Assembly (NCBI GenBank): GCA_049999725.1
Contig: JBNGIS010005425.1
Coordinates: forward strand, 24,048 to 57,225
Length of the DNA: 33,178 nt
Direction of reading: 5' to 3'
DNA from: Haplomitrium mnioides
Lineage: Eukaryota; Marchantiophyta; Haplomitriopsida; Calobryales
The notes below the pieces were generated by a model. The model was not told the origin of the DNA. It saw only the letters and a program-made list of their open reading frames with translations, and made no database searches. The translations under genes were made by a program, and so were the position numbers. This document shows positions 8,595 to 19,067 of the stretch, one piece after another; the first letter of the stretch is position 1, and each line of letters begins with the position of its first letter.

Positions 8595-9130
8595 AGGGGA
8601 ATCGCAATGAAGGGGGGCTGGGGTTTGAATTCGCTGACAAGACAACGTGAAGCAGGGGTACTCGCTCAAGGGGAACCGTGGGATTTAGAGGAGTACTGGA
8701 GAAGACCCAGGTGACCTCATCCTTGTGAGCGGACTAAGGCGGAGGGTTACTGATACGGGGTCTCGATTGTATTCTAGTCAGCTAAGACTTCGGGAGAGGC
8801 CACCATGGAAGAACTTGGGGTTGTCTCTGCATTCTATGTGTAGAAGCATCACGACTTGAGGACAAGGAAACTGCAACGAGAGGTGGCTGGAGTGGGAATT
8901 CAAGGAGGAAATACATGAAGCATGGGTACTAGCTCAAGGGGAACCGGGGGATTTAGAGGAGGATTAGGGGGAGACCCAGGTGACCTCATCCTCGCAGGCA
9001 GACCAGGGCGGAGGGTTACTGATACGTAGATTCGAAGGGATTCTGGCCAGTTATGACTTCGGGAGAGGCTGCCAAGTGAGGAGCTTGGGGTTGTCTCTGC
9101 CGTTCCTTGTGTGTGAGCATCAACCCAGAG
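8595..9130. repeat. 268-bp tandem duplication within the 5' LTR
   Basis: GAAGCAGGGGTACT at 8649 and GAAGCATGGGTACT at 8917 mark two copies 268 bp apart. Both include GGGAACCG, GATTTAGAGGA, GACCCAGGTGACCTCATCC, GGAGGGTTACTGATACG and GACTTCGGGAGAGGC. The 3' LTR has the same pair (14348 and 14617). Confidence 0.8.
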
Positions 9131-9478
9131 TGTTCTGAGGACACTCTGGTGTGTTATTCTTCAAGTGGAGCTGAGAGGAGAGGGCTGTACCAGTGCCGGT
9201 GCACTTCATAGTAAGACTCGTCGAGGCTCGAGGGTGGAGTGGGCTACCTGCAGCTGGTAAAGCTGTCATCCAGAGGTGGAAGTAAAAGAAACTCTCTTCC
9301 TAACATGAGGAAGTAAAAGCATGGCTTCTCGCGAGGGAAGTTAAAAAACTATCTGGAGTGGAGGGTGTGTGGGTTGCTGGGCTGCAGTTGTAAGGCAGCG
9401 GAATTCACAAGGGAAGTATATATCAGTTAGAATTCCAGAGGGCCTTCAAGGACTCTGTGTTTTCTCTTGCATATATTG

Positions 9479-9486
9479 TATATAGG
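9479..9486 (+). promoter_or_regulatory. TATA-like box of the 5' LTR
   Basis: TATATAGG in an otherwise GC-richer LTR, about 350 bases before the AATAAA. The spacing fits an R region between them. The same box is at 15179-15186 in the 3' LTR. Confidence 0.5.
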
Positions 9487-9836
9487 TGTTGTTCATATAT
9501 GTGTAGTTAGATTGCCTTTCTGCATGTGTGTCCCTTTGAGTTGTTAGATTAGTGGACATCGGTTCAGTTGAGCAGACCCTAGGAACACACTTGAAGGGAG
9601 AGTCCAATCCCTTGACACAAGTCTGGTATCCTGGGGGTGAATGCTTGTTGTTCGTGATCCTGGTTGTATAGTTAGGAATTAGTGCATGTTAGGATAGTTA
9701 GGATAATCTAGTTTAGCTCTGAGACAACCCTAAGAGGGGGAGTCCAGCCTGTTGTAGTGTTCAGCTGTGCAAGTCACCAGCACCATTCTGCCCAAGCATA
9801 AATAAGGTGGCAGGGCCTAAGTCATTGGGTCCTAAG

Positions 9837-9842
9837 AATAAA
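9837..9842 (+). promoter_or_regulatory. AATAAA in the 5' LTR (poly(A) signal in the 3' copy, 15537-15542)
   Basis: The hexamer is conserved at the same place in both LTRs. In the 3' copy it would direct cleavage of the element RNA. Confidence 0.45.
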
Positions 9843-10110
9843 GTGCAGGAATTACACACAAATCACAGCTGGGTATAAATGGATGTGGACCTGTGCAAGG
9901 TTGAATGTCTGACTTGAGTGTGAGAAGAAGAAGAGTGTAAGAAGCATACCAGGTCTGTAAGGAGAGGAAGAGTCTTTAAGGTCTGAAAGTGGTAATTGGC
10001 AAGGGGCCATCTCAGAAAAGAACCTGAAAGCCCGTAAACACGTCCTCCCCTGCCTCAAAACGGGGCCTGAAAAGGTTGAGGCCTGAAACAAGGGAGCGAT
10101 ATGAATTTTT

Positions 10111-10129
10111 TGGCGCTAGAAGGAGGGCC
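10111..10129 (+). promoter_or_regulatory. primer-binding site of the long-LTR element
   Basis: TGGCGCTAGAAGGAGGGCC begins nine bases after the 5' LTR. TGG is the complement of the tRNA CCA end. It is not the initiator-Met type used by the chromoviruses here. As I recall, Tat-group plant Ty3 elements have similar primer sites; the tRNA species is not assigned. Confidence 0.7.
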
Positions 10130-10177
10130 AAGGGTTTGAAAAAACCTGAGACCAACCCGAACTAGAGAGACCACTGT

Positions 10178-11809
10178 GTGCACAGAAGAGACTCAAGTCA
10201 GAAGGTGAGAAGGTTACTTCCGAGAAACAGAGCAACTGGGTGTGAGTCTGTTGAAGAAGAGTGGCGGGCAGAAGAGGCCAAGTTATCAGATATGAGAGGA
10301 GTGAAGTTCCCTCCACTAGGAAAATGGGCCATGGCCATGGGAGAAGGAAAAGACGGGCTAAGCATGTGTCAGGATATTCTTCAGATGGTTCAAGCAGCAA
10401 TGAAGACACAGAAGAGCTCTACATCTACCGTGGAAAGTGACAGTAACTCCTCTAGCAGCAGCTCTGATGAACCAAGATCTTCAAGAAAGAAGAAGCAAAG
10501 ACGGAAGCGGACAATCAAAAGAGCTGCAAAGGGAGAGAAGGCTCGCTTAGCGGAATTGAGCTAAAAAATGGAGGTACTGCAGACCCTCCTGTCAAGCCTC
10601 ACGCCAAATCTTTAGAGAGCTGAACAATAAGATGAATGGGTTGCAACAGGACCATCAAAGAAAATTGTTATGGTGTGTTGGAATTGTGGCCAGCCTGGAC
10701 ATGTTTCCCCCAACTGCTCGGAACTATGGGGGCAGAAGTATGAGTGGCCAATCAAAGCGCATCCCCAATGTGAAGAGGAGGAAGCAGTCTGGATGAAGAA
10801 GGAGACCTCTACCTCAGAGGAGTGTGGTCATGGAAAAGCCAAAGCAAAATCCAAGTCTCATCGAAAGAGCAAGAGCCAGAAAAGGCGGAGGGCTAAGGAG
10901 GGTACGAATCAAGTGTGGTCATCCATGAGCTATTCCGAATACGAGGCGGAATACCCCACCTGGTTCTACCGGACACAAACGGAGGAGAAGGCAAATGGTG
11001 AGGACCTGAGGCATATCCTGGAGCAGCAATCACGAGGCGATCCAAATGAGCTCCAAGAGGCGGAAGCACCCCTGGTCGTGGTGCAAGATCTCCAGAATTA
11101 TGACATTCAAGCGGAGGCGGAGGAATCAAGACCGGAAGAAGAGGACTCCGCACACCAATCAAGGGACCAGGGAAGGGCCCCACCAGGACAAGAAGGAGAT
11201 GGTGCAACTGAACCTTATTTCCCCCAAGAGGAGGACCCACCGGAAGACCAATGTCGGTCGAGCCCCGAACCTGAAATTCGAGGGGGGTCGACAACGGTGT
11301 ACCCGGAGGTAGAGAGTCATGACGGGCACCTGCCAAGTGTCGTCAAGTTAGAGCCTCCTCAAGTGGTGGAATGCACGACAATGAAAATAATCAGTTGCAG
11401 CCCGGAGGATCCGAAGGTGTCGGAAGATGAGCCCAATCTCAATCCAGAGAAGAAGCTCACTTGGATGCAACACAAGGATCTTGGTGACAAGGAAGGAATT
11501 GTTACGGGCAGCCCCGTCACCATCAACAGTGAATGTAACTGTAAAGTTAGAGGCATGAAGTACAGTACCTTTGTGCATGCTTGTCTGATCAACTATTCCT
11601 TATGGGTGTGTGTTGAGCGTACCCCCAAGCCAAAGGGAACAGGCTAGCAAAGGGATCCCAGGTCTGAGGGCTGGTACACGGTGCAGAAGGGAATGCAGCA
11701 AGGTATGTTGCTGCAGAGACCTCATATTCCCCTCAAACCAAAATCTGGAAGCACGACTTTTGTGTGGGATCCAGGGAAGAGGATGAGCGAGCGGAATGCG
11801 CACAAGTAA
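10178..11809 (+). pseudogene. gag-like protein with CCHC zinc knuckle, broken by nonsense codons
   Basis: One frame of about 540 codons with TAA 10562, TAG 10613, TAA 10628 and TAG 11645, and a final TAA at 11807; no frameshift. The first open part (128 codons from ATG 10178) has an acidic-to-mixed N-terminus, a Ser-rich stretch and a basic block (SSRKKKQRRKRTIKRAAK). The second part (325 codons from ATG 10670) starts with the zinc knuckle CWNCGQPGHVSPNC (C-x2-C-x4-H-x4-C). Then come a Lys/Ser-rich region (KAKAKSKSHRKSKSQKRR) and a long Glu/Pro-rich tail. After TAG 11645 a further 53 codons are open (GWYTVQKGMQQGM). A basic block plus CCHC knuckle is the nucleocapsid layout of Gag, which packages element RNA. 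No capsid domain is recognised. The stop-rich stretch 10562-10630 lies just before the knuckle. Confidence 0.75.
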
Positions 11810-11873
11810 GTGTACGTGTGTGTGTGTGAGTGTGTGTTTTGTTGGGAGGGTGTTTCGTGGGGTTGTTTTGCAG
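11806..11873 (+). other. intron-like segment (68 bp) near the 3' end of the internal region
   Basis: A consensus donor GTAAGT at 11806 overlaps the final TAA of the gag-like frame. The interior is GT-rich (GTGTGTGTGTGAGTGTGTG) and ends in GGTTGTTTTGCAG at 11873. The signals are good, but 68 bp is near the lower limit for plant introns and the GT run may be a simple repeat. Confidence 0.35.
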
Positions 11874-11960
11874 GAGTTACAGAGTCGGGCCAGCAACCAG
11901 TAGTAGAGGCACCATAAAATTGAGGGAGAAGAGGTGTGTTCGCAGGGACGCGTCACACTT

Positions 11961-11970
11961 GAAGGGGGAG
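11961..11970 (+). promoter_or_regulatory. polypurine tract of the long-LTR element
   Basis: GAAGGGGGAG, three bases before the 3' LTR. It is all-purine and correctly placed to prime plus-strand DNA synthesis. Confidence 0.85.
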
Positions 11971-11973
11971 TTA

Positions 11974-14900
11974 TGCCAGCCGGTGCTTTGGAGCACTAAA
12001 GCTTAATGCACGAAATCAGAAGCACCATTGGCCATATGATCCCTTTATGAGTGTGAAGGCCTCTGAAGAACAGCTGCTTACCTCAAACAACTGATAAGAG
12101 CAGGGTGCATGAGTCTTGGGAGGGAGACAGGATCATGGCGGAGGAGAGGAGGAAGGAGAGCAGAGATCGCCAGCTAGGGGAGGGGCCCCATTTTCAAATT
12201 CAAATCAGGCAAACGGGAATCCGTGGGCCTAAGGAGGATGCAGGGATGGGACCTAGGGAGAAGGAACAGAGCAGCCACCCATGGCGAGGCGATTGCAGGA
12301 GGAAGACGAAGGGATCAACAACAAGGAAGCCCAAAGGCACTCCGAAGAAAGGCAGATCGCGGGTGTCATGCAGTGGCCACAAATCGGGAAGCAAGTATCA
12401 TGAGCCGACAAGAGGAGATGAGATCGTCATGAGGGCGAGCAAGGCAAGGGATGAGGGACGCCTTGATCTCGAAAGCAAGAGCGAGCCCCGCAGAGGCCGA
12501 TCAAACGATCCATCCGAGTCGGTAAGTCCTGACGGAAGAGTGGAGTCCCCGAAAGGTCCCGCGAGATTCCACGGAAACGTGGCATCTCCAGAGCCTTCGC
12601 GGGATTCCACGGACGACGTGGCAGCACCATGTGGCCCGCGGGTCTGCGGAAAGGCGCCTCCCTAAGTGGGGAGCCCACTTAACAGGGTTCCGAAGCATCT
12701 TACGACGTGGAGAGCCCGGTTAAGAGGGATCCGTGAGGAACCCAATAGAGGACCAAGGAAAGGGGCCCGAAATAGAGACTTATTGCGGGCCTGGCCAAAG
12801 GAAATCAGGAGAGTGCCGGAAGGACGATCTATCGGAGATCCGAGAGGAGGAAGAGCGCAGAAGCTGAAGGGGCAACCTAGCGCAGATTCGCCAAAGAGGA
12901 AACATAGAGGAGAGCCGAAAGGGGGACTGATCCCTAATCTGACCGAACAAGGGTGAGTGAAGGCAAAAAGGCAAATTGTCGGCAAACCAGTTCGAACAAT
13001 GCGCATCAGTGGCGAAGCGGTAACCCAACGCAAACTGTCCAACGGGAAGAAGAATGAGCCAGAAGGGCGATATGGCGCCTATCCGGTGGGGGGAAACGAA
13101 GGGCACGGCAAAATCACGATGTGTCGGCGAATCGGCGAGCGAGATGAGAGCGGCCGGAAAACAAAGCTAACGTCGGTACGACCGACGAAGGAGCTACCGA
13201 CGCCAAAAAGTTGACACTTTGCCGCTTTGGCATCCAGAAAGGTAAAAGTTTGACGGGGTACGGCAGAAAGTTCGAAAGGGACGAACGGTCCGAAAGGACC
13301 TAGTAGTTCTTATAACGAGCCTTTGGAAGTGTTGACACGGCTAGCCTCAGGCGCGCGAGTAGTTCTTACTTTGGAGGTATGTCAAAACGGCAACATCGAC
13401 ACCGTTCTTATTCGAGGAGCAGAGGAAGTCCGCAGAGGTTCTACGGATGACATGGCGAGCGCAAGGAGTCCGTGGGAGGCTTCGGAAACGTGGCGCGCTG
13501 AGGAGCCGGGAGGTGTTTCCGTAGGTCAACTTCGGAAGAAGGGTTCGCCCGACAGTCCGCCTACCCCTCTGCGGGGCGGCGTCGGACGGCGCCCTTCGGA
13601 TGACGTGGCGCCTTGGGAAGCACGCATGGGTTACGTGGGTCAACATCAAAAGGAGGTCCGTGCGACGGTCTGCCTACCTCCTTGTGGGGTGGCATCGGAC
13701 GGCGGCCTTCGGAGGACGTGGCGACTCCAGGGACCCCGAGGCAATTCACGGGACACGCGGCGTTGGGAGAGGAGTTCACTTGACCTCGGGCAACTCGCTA
13801 GTCAACTACGGAGGAAGAGTTCATCGCAACGGTCAGCCTACCTCCTTGCAGAGCGGCGTCGGACGGCGGTATAGCGGACGACGTGGCGCGAGGAGAAAGA
13901 AGAAGCATATACGAGGGGATCTAAGGAGATTCCTTGGAGTCGGTTCCGGGGGGCACTGCGGAACTCGGTTCTAAAGTGCCTCTTCGGACTTGCTCCTGCG
14001 GGAATCTGCAGAATCTCTTCCCATAAGATTCATTGGAGTTGTTGCCGTTGTCCTTGGCTTTTCCTCGACCAACTATTGGACACGCGGCGCGCGCTACTTG
14101 TCCATTGCAACGGGATTAACTGACTAGCGCCACGCGTCATCACTTCCTAGCTCCAAGGAGATAACGGGATTAACGACCTTTCGTGGGATCAGGCGTCGGG
14201 GGGCAGCAGGCGAGGGGAGTATACCTTGGCGATCATCGAATTCTTCAAGGTTGATGCACATGCAATCTCAGGACGCGAGGCGACTGCATGCAAAGGGGAA
14301 TCGCAACGAAGGGGGGCTGGGGTTTGAATTCACTGACAAGACAACGTGAAGCAGGGGTACTTGCTCAAGGGGAACCGTGGGATTTAGAGGAGGATTGGAG
14401 GGAGACCCAGGTGACCTCATCCTTGCAAGCGGACCAGGGCATAGGGTTATTGATACGGGGTCTCGATTGTATTCTAGTTAGCTATGACTTCGGGAGAGGC
14501 CACCATGGAAGAACTTGGGGTCGTCTCTGCATTCTCTGTGTAGAAGCATCACGACTTGAGGACAAGGAAACCGCAACGAAAGGTGGCTGGAGTGGGAATT
14601 CAGGGAGGAAATACATGAAGCAGAGGTACTAGCTCAAGGGGAACCGAGGGATTTAGAGGAGGACTGGGGAGAGACCCATGTGACCTCATCCTCGCAGGCA
14701 GACCAGGGCGGAGGGTTACTGATACGTAGATTCGAAGGGATTCTGGCCAGTTATGACTTCGGAAGAGGCTGCCAAGTGAGGAGCTTAGGGTTGTCTCTGT
14801 TGTTCCTTGTGTGTGAGCATCAGCCCAGAGTGTTCTGAGGACACTCTGGTGTGTTATTCTTCAAGTGGAGCTGAGAGGAGGGGGTTGTGCCAGTGCTAGT

Positions 14901-15801
14901 GCACTGCATAGTAAGACTCGTTGAGGCTCGAGGGTGGAGTGGGCTACTTGCAGCTGGTAAAGCTGTCTTCTAGAGGTGGAAGTAAAAGAAACTCTCTTCC
15001 TAGCATGAGGAAGTAAAAGTAGGGCTTCTCGCGAGGGAAGTTAAAAAACTATTTGGAGTGGAGGGTGTGTGGGTTGCTGGGCTGCAGTTGTAAGGCAGCG
15101 GGATTCACAAGGGAAGTATATATCAGTTAGAATTCCAGAGGGCCTTCAAGGACTCTGTGTTTTCTCTTGCATATATTGTATATAGGTGTTGTTCATATAT
15201 GTGTAGTTAGATTACCTTTCTGCATGTATGTCCCTTTGAGTTGTTAGATTAGTGGACATCGGCTCAGTTGAGCAGACCTTTGGAACACACTTGAAGGGGG
15301 AATCCAATCCCTTAACACAAGTCTGGTATCCTGGGGGTGAATGCTTGCTGTTCGTGATCCTGGTTGCATAGTTAGGAATTAGTGCATGTTAGGATAGTTA
15401 GGATAATCTAGTTTAGCTCTGGGACAACCTTGAGAGGGGGAGTCCAGCCTGTTGTAGTGTTCAGCTATGCAGGTCACCAGCACCATTTTGCCCAAGCACA
15501 AATAAGGTGGCAGAGCCTAAGTCATTGGGTCTTAAGAATAAAGTGCAGGAATTACACACAAATTACAGCTGGGTATAAATAGATGTGGACCTGTGCAAGG
15601 TTGAATGTCTGACTTGAGTGTGAGAAGAAGAAGAGTGTAAGAAGCATACCAGGCCTGTAAGGAGAGGAAGAGTCTTTAAGGTCTGAAAGTGGTAACTGGC
15701 AAGGGGCCATCTCAGAAAAGAACTTGAAAGCCCGTAAACACGTCCTCCCCTGCCTCGAAACGGGGCCTGAAAAAGTTAAGGCCTGAAACAAGGGAGCGAC
15801 A
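11974..15801 (+). repeat. 3' LTR of the long-LTR element
   Basis: Starts TGCCAGCCGG and ends GGGAGCGACA; full-length match to 6278-10101. It carries the same TATA-like box (15179-15186), AATAAA (15537-15542), GCGGGGCGGCGTC series and 268-bp duplication. A 186-codon frame (12105-12665) and a 183-codon frame (13323-13874) occur here but are interrupted or altered in the 5' copy, so neither is called as a gene. Confidence 0.95.
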
Positions 15802-15806
15802 CTAAT
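15802..15806. repeat. target-site duplication CTAAT (right copy)
   Basis: Identical to 6273-6277. Confidence 0.93.
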
Positions 15807-17550
15807 CTTCTTGTGAGTCAATACGTTGCAAGGATTCTTCTCATTTCCGCAATTCTTAAACACTCTAACTCTTTTGACGAATTCACTCCTTTTGCAACAA
15901 TTAATCCCTCCAACAAATTCTTGAGACCAACACTCCTGCGATTACTCCTCGGCGACCAGCTCCTGTAGAACATTTCATGATCTATGTTGCTTTGTATAAT
16001 CCTTGAAGTGCATGGCGACCAAACACCTACCGTATTTGCAGCCTTCTCGACTGGCATACAGATTGCTAGCACAATGAGTTATTGAGAAACTCTTCAACGA
16101 CTTGGCTGATCTTCATGTCTCATCGTCTCCAAAAAATTAGTGCTTGACAAAATCTCCTCCTTGCTAAACAGAAATGTATTATGCTCCACTAGCAAGTCTC
16201 ATGGTCACCATCCTTTGCTATTTTTTAATGTTTTTTGTTGACGGGCCTTGATTTGAGTTTCTTCCATCCCCGCAATTATCTTCCATATACAACTATCTTT
16301 AAATCTTCCTTCTATCAATCTCCAATGTTTATCCATATCTCTTCTTGCATCACTGCCCCCTTTTGAGCTCACCTTTTTTCCCTCCCATTGTTCTTGTACC
16401 TTCATGTGGAGAGAGGCCTCCTTCTATTTGATATTCTCCCACTGATGACGACAACAATGCTCTTCAAATGCCAACACAACTCTTACTTCACCAACATCTA
16501 GCACTCCTAGTTGCTCACAAAATTCCAGCTGGAAACCTCACCAATTTTTTTTTCATTGAAGCCCTTCATCGAAATCTGATTCCTCAAAAAGTTCTTCCAC
16601 CTTCAACAAAAACTCCTTGTAACACACGTGATCTAGAGAGAGAGCATGAGAGAGGGCTCTCCTTACTTATTTTCATTTTGTGCCTTAGCCCAAGGTGCGG
16701 ATGAGAAAACTTCCCTTCCCTTTTTGTGTACATCCAATGTATAGCTCTCCATCCTAGCCGTTCAATTTTAAAAGGATTTTTCCCGATGGCTGGTGGCTTA
16801 GGTTTGTAAGGCTTTAATATTTATTTGATTACCTCTCAAATCCACTCAGTATACAAAACTTACTCACACACAAATACTCACTCACACAAAGACTTACGAG
16901 GGGAAGCCTTCCTCTTCTGGATTGTCCATGGCAGAACTTCCTTTGCTTTGACTATTTGAACTATTGCATGGAGTTGGCCCTCCTTGTGCGATACTTATGT
17001 TTATCATTAAAAGAACTCTAACCTACAATTGAATCCTAGATTCTAAAGAACTCACAATTAAAATCCAATCGCAATATCTTAGCTACATTTTCCTATTTGA
17101 TTTGATGGTGTACAATGCTTGTTTTTGACATCTTCAATGTTGTTATTGTCGCCTTTTTTTTGTATCTTCCTGATTCTTTTGTATGCTCCTTGCACTTACT
17201 TTGATTTCCCATCCATGACCCTAACAAAGTTGGACTCGAAATCATGTTAAATTTGAGTTAGAGCTAGTAAAGCCAATCACCACTATACTAAACAACATAC
17301 TGAAGTTGAGAGTCCTTTCCCTATGCTCTAACCTTAGTGAGGCAGTGGCTCCTATTGCCTTTTTCCCTCATCTCTTTTAGTTGATCCACATGTTGATGTT
17401 CTACGCCTATTCCAAGCTGTTGCTTTTTCCCATGTCTCATCCTTTATTTCCTAGCCATTGCTCATGATGCTCCAGCTGGTATTGATGTTGCATAGCTCCT
17501 GCATTCTCTTGTTCTTTTTTGCCTTTCCAGCTTTGAAGTGATGACAAAAA
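15807..17550. other. AT/pyrimidine-rich spacer, no gene recognised
   Basis: Several frames of 60-85 codons exist on both strands (for example 15818-16072 and 16205-16405 on the minus strand, 16468-16704 on the plus strand). None shows a motif or repeats elsewhere in the window. A decayed host or transposon sequence cannot be excluded. There is no element boundary apart from the target duplication at 15802. Confidence 0.4.
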
Positions 17551-17551
17551 A

Positions 17552-17632
17552 TGTGTTAATAGTTGCAAAATATTGCGTTAGAAATTGCATTAGAAATTGT
17601 GTTAGACATTACGTTAGAATTGCATTAGAATT
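17552..17632. repeat. short degenerate tandem repeat (GCGTTAGAAATT)
   Basis: About five copies of a 12-15-bp block (TTGCGTTAGAAA / TTGCATTAGAAA / TTGTGTTAGACA / TTACGTTAGAA). Old and uneven. Confidence 0.6.
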
Positions 17633-18245
17633 TTCCTCAATTTGCCTTGTATGGAGAATTGCTAAGGATTTCTCTTACTAGATTGACTTTGATTGCCTTT
17701 CCCCTTCCATTTTTGTTTGCATTGCTTTGCCTTGTGCTTGCTACATTGCTTTCTCTTTTGTGCTCTATTCTTACCTCCACAAATTCAAAAATCCAAAAAT
17801 CATTCTAACCTCATATTGGCTATCAATTGAGTTGTCATTTTTTATTATGAATTCCAAATTTTGAACTCCAAATATACAATACCACTCTTTTTTTTCATCC
17901 TATTGCTATTGCAACAAAGGACCAAATCTGATTGTTGCTTTGCTTCTTCCTATTCTTCCGTGGCACTGATTGAAGGAATTATGAATTTTGATTCAAAATC
18001 CAAAACCTCAACTTGATTTTTGGTTGTATATGAGGCATTTGCCCCTCCCTCCACTTTCCATATCAGAGAGATACAATTAAAAAAGATCGAAAAAACTATC
18101 ATTAAGATAAAAAAACTATCAGAAAGGGCATGTGCTTCCAAAAATGAAGTCTTTATGTAAAGTCAAGTCCCAGTTTCTATTTCTATTATGTTATGTTTAG
18201 TCTAAATGTTGGGTATTAAAGAAGAGAAAGAATCAAAGTTTTCTT
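17633..18245. other. AT-rich spacer, nothing recognised
   Basis: No sustained frame. A local duplication of ATAAAAAAACTATCA occurs near 18090-18125. Confidence 0.4.
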
Positions 18246-18296
18246 TCTCTCTTCTTCTTCTTCTTCTTCTTCTTCTTCTTTTCTTCTTCTTCTCTC
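18246..18296. repeat. CTT microsatellite
   Basis: An almost perfect run of CTT triplets with one interruption. The Leu/Phe-rich frame across it (18206-18433) is a by-product of the repeat. Confidence 0.9.
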
Positions 18297-18667
18297 ATTT
18301 TTTCCCTCAGTTCTATTTGCCCTCTGTCTCTTTGGCATTGTACAATAGTTTTTGGAATCTTGCCTCTTTCCTAAGCTCTTTGGATTTCAAATTCTATCTG
18401 GATGACGAGAATCTTTTGGCTACTCCTAAGTGACATTGGTCGTCAATCGATTTGAGAAGGAAGGTAATGAAGACAGTCGTGATTGCACTAGTGGATAGAC
18501 AAGAATATGAGAAAATCTTGACAAGGTGGTGAGATGGAGTAATATCATATCATCTCGTGAAGAGTAGTTGATACTAAAGAGGTTGAACAGAAGATGGAGC
18601 ATTCGCAGTGCTAACCACGAGGTGACCTTATACAAATAAGAAAACAAGATTTCAAAAAAAATACAAA
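18297..18667. other. spacer, nothing recognised
   Basis: Short frames only; no motif or element end seen. Confidence 0.4.
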
Positions 18668-19067
18668 TGTTGGGTTTTTAAGATAGACTGCCTAGCGAGA
18701 CTTGAAGAAAGATTATGAATTCAACAAAGTTGGAGAAGAAGTTCGAGTGGGAAAAAAGGCAAAATCAAGTATCGGCTCTAAAGAATTGCAATGTGTTATA
18801 AGCAAATCAATCATACGTTGGAGAAGAGTTTTCTATTATTGTAATATTGTTTTGTGTCTATATATTTTGTGGAGTTTTCGGAGGCTATCATAGTTACCCT
18901 TTGTTGTAGAAATATGTTGTTTTGGAATTTGAGTGTTATGTTATGTGGTCATAGTTATTTATTGTGAACATCCAAGAGAGGTGTATAAAAGGAGACTATT
19001 GCCTAAGAAAGACGAGTCTACTTCTCATGTGTAGTATCTTTTCTTTCCTTTTGTGGTGTGTTTAACA
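18668..19067 (+). repeat. doubtful 400-bp LTR (possible solo or decayed LTR)
   Basis: The stretch starts TGTTGGG and ends TTTAACA, giving short inverted ends. It contains a TATA-like TATAAAAG at 18984-18991 about 80 bases before its end, which is normal LTR layout. The following TTAGCAATCAGA weakly resembles an initiator-Met primer site. No matching target duplication and no second copy are present in the window. Confidence 0.25.

Larger units (their letters stand above)
6278..10101 (+). repeat. 5' LTR of the long-LTR element
   Basis: Starts TGTCAACCGG and ends GGGAGCGATA. It matches 11974-15801 along its whole length. It contains a TATA-like TATATAGG at 9479-9486 and AATAAA at 9837-9842, giving a very long U3 (about 3.2 kb), R beginning near 9510 and U5 up to 10101. 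Open frames on both strands in its GC-rich part are Arg/Pro-rich, differ between the two LTR copies and look like chance. Confidence 0.95.
6278..15801 (+). mobile_element. complete non-autonomous long-LTR retrotransposon (9.5 kb, LARD-like)
   Basis: The element has LTRs of 3824 and 3828 bp and an internal part of 1872 bp. It has TGTC...GACA ends (mutated to GATA at the end of the 5' LTR), a CTAAT target duplication, a PBS nine bases after the 5' LTR and a polypurine tract before the 3' LTR. The LTRs make up about 80 percent of the element. The internal part holds only a broken gag-like frame, with no protease, reverse transcriptase, RNase H or integrase. Elements of this build (very long LTRs, no pol) depend on enzymes from a related autonomous element. 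By eye the two LTRs differ by a few percent, so the insertion is moderately old. The GC content is clearly higher than in the flanks. Confidence 0.93.

Noticed and set aside
10893-11336. 147-codon minus-strand frame in the long-LTR element
   Set aside because: It is antisense to the gag-like frame, Pro-rich because the sense strand is Gly/Glu-rich, with no motif of its own.
11813-11842. GT-rich run as a functional Z-DNA or promoter element
   Set aside because: A short imperfect GT run inside the intron-like block; nothing beyond composition supports a role.
12105-13874. Frames of 186 and 183 codons in the 3' LTR
   Set aside because: The frames are interrupted or shifted in the 5' LTR copy, have no motif and lie in GC-rich U3, where long chance frames are common.
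6278-15801. Segmental tandem duplication of host DNA instead of LTRs
   Set aside because: The repeats have TG...CA ends, flanking 5-bp duplication, PBS and polypurine tract, which define LTRs.
16205-16405. 66-codon minus-strand frame (basic) as a host gene exon
   Set aside because: No motif, no splice pair and no second copy; the length is within chance for this composition.
18206-18433. Leu/Phe-rich 75-codon frame that looks like a membrane segment
   Set aside because: It is the translation of the CTT microsatellite.
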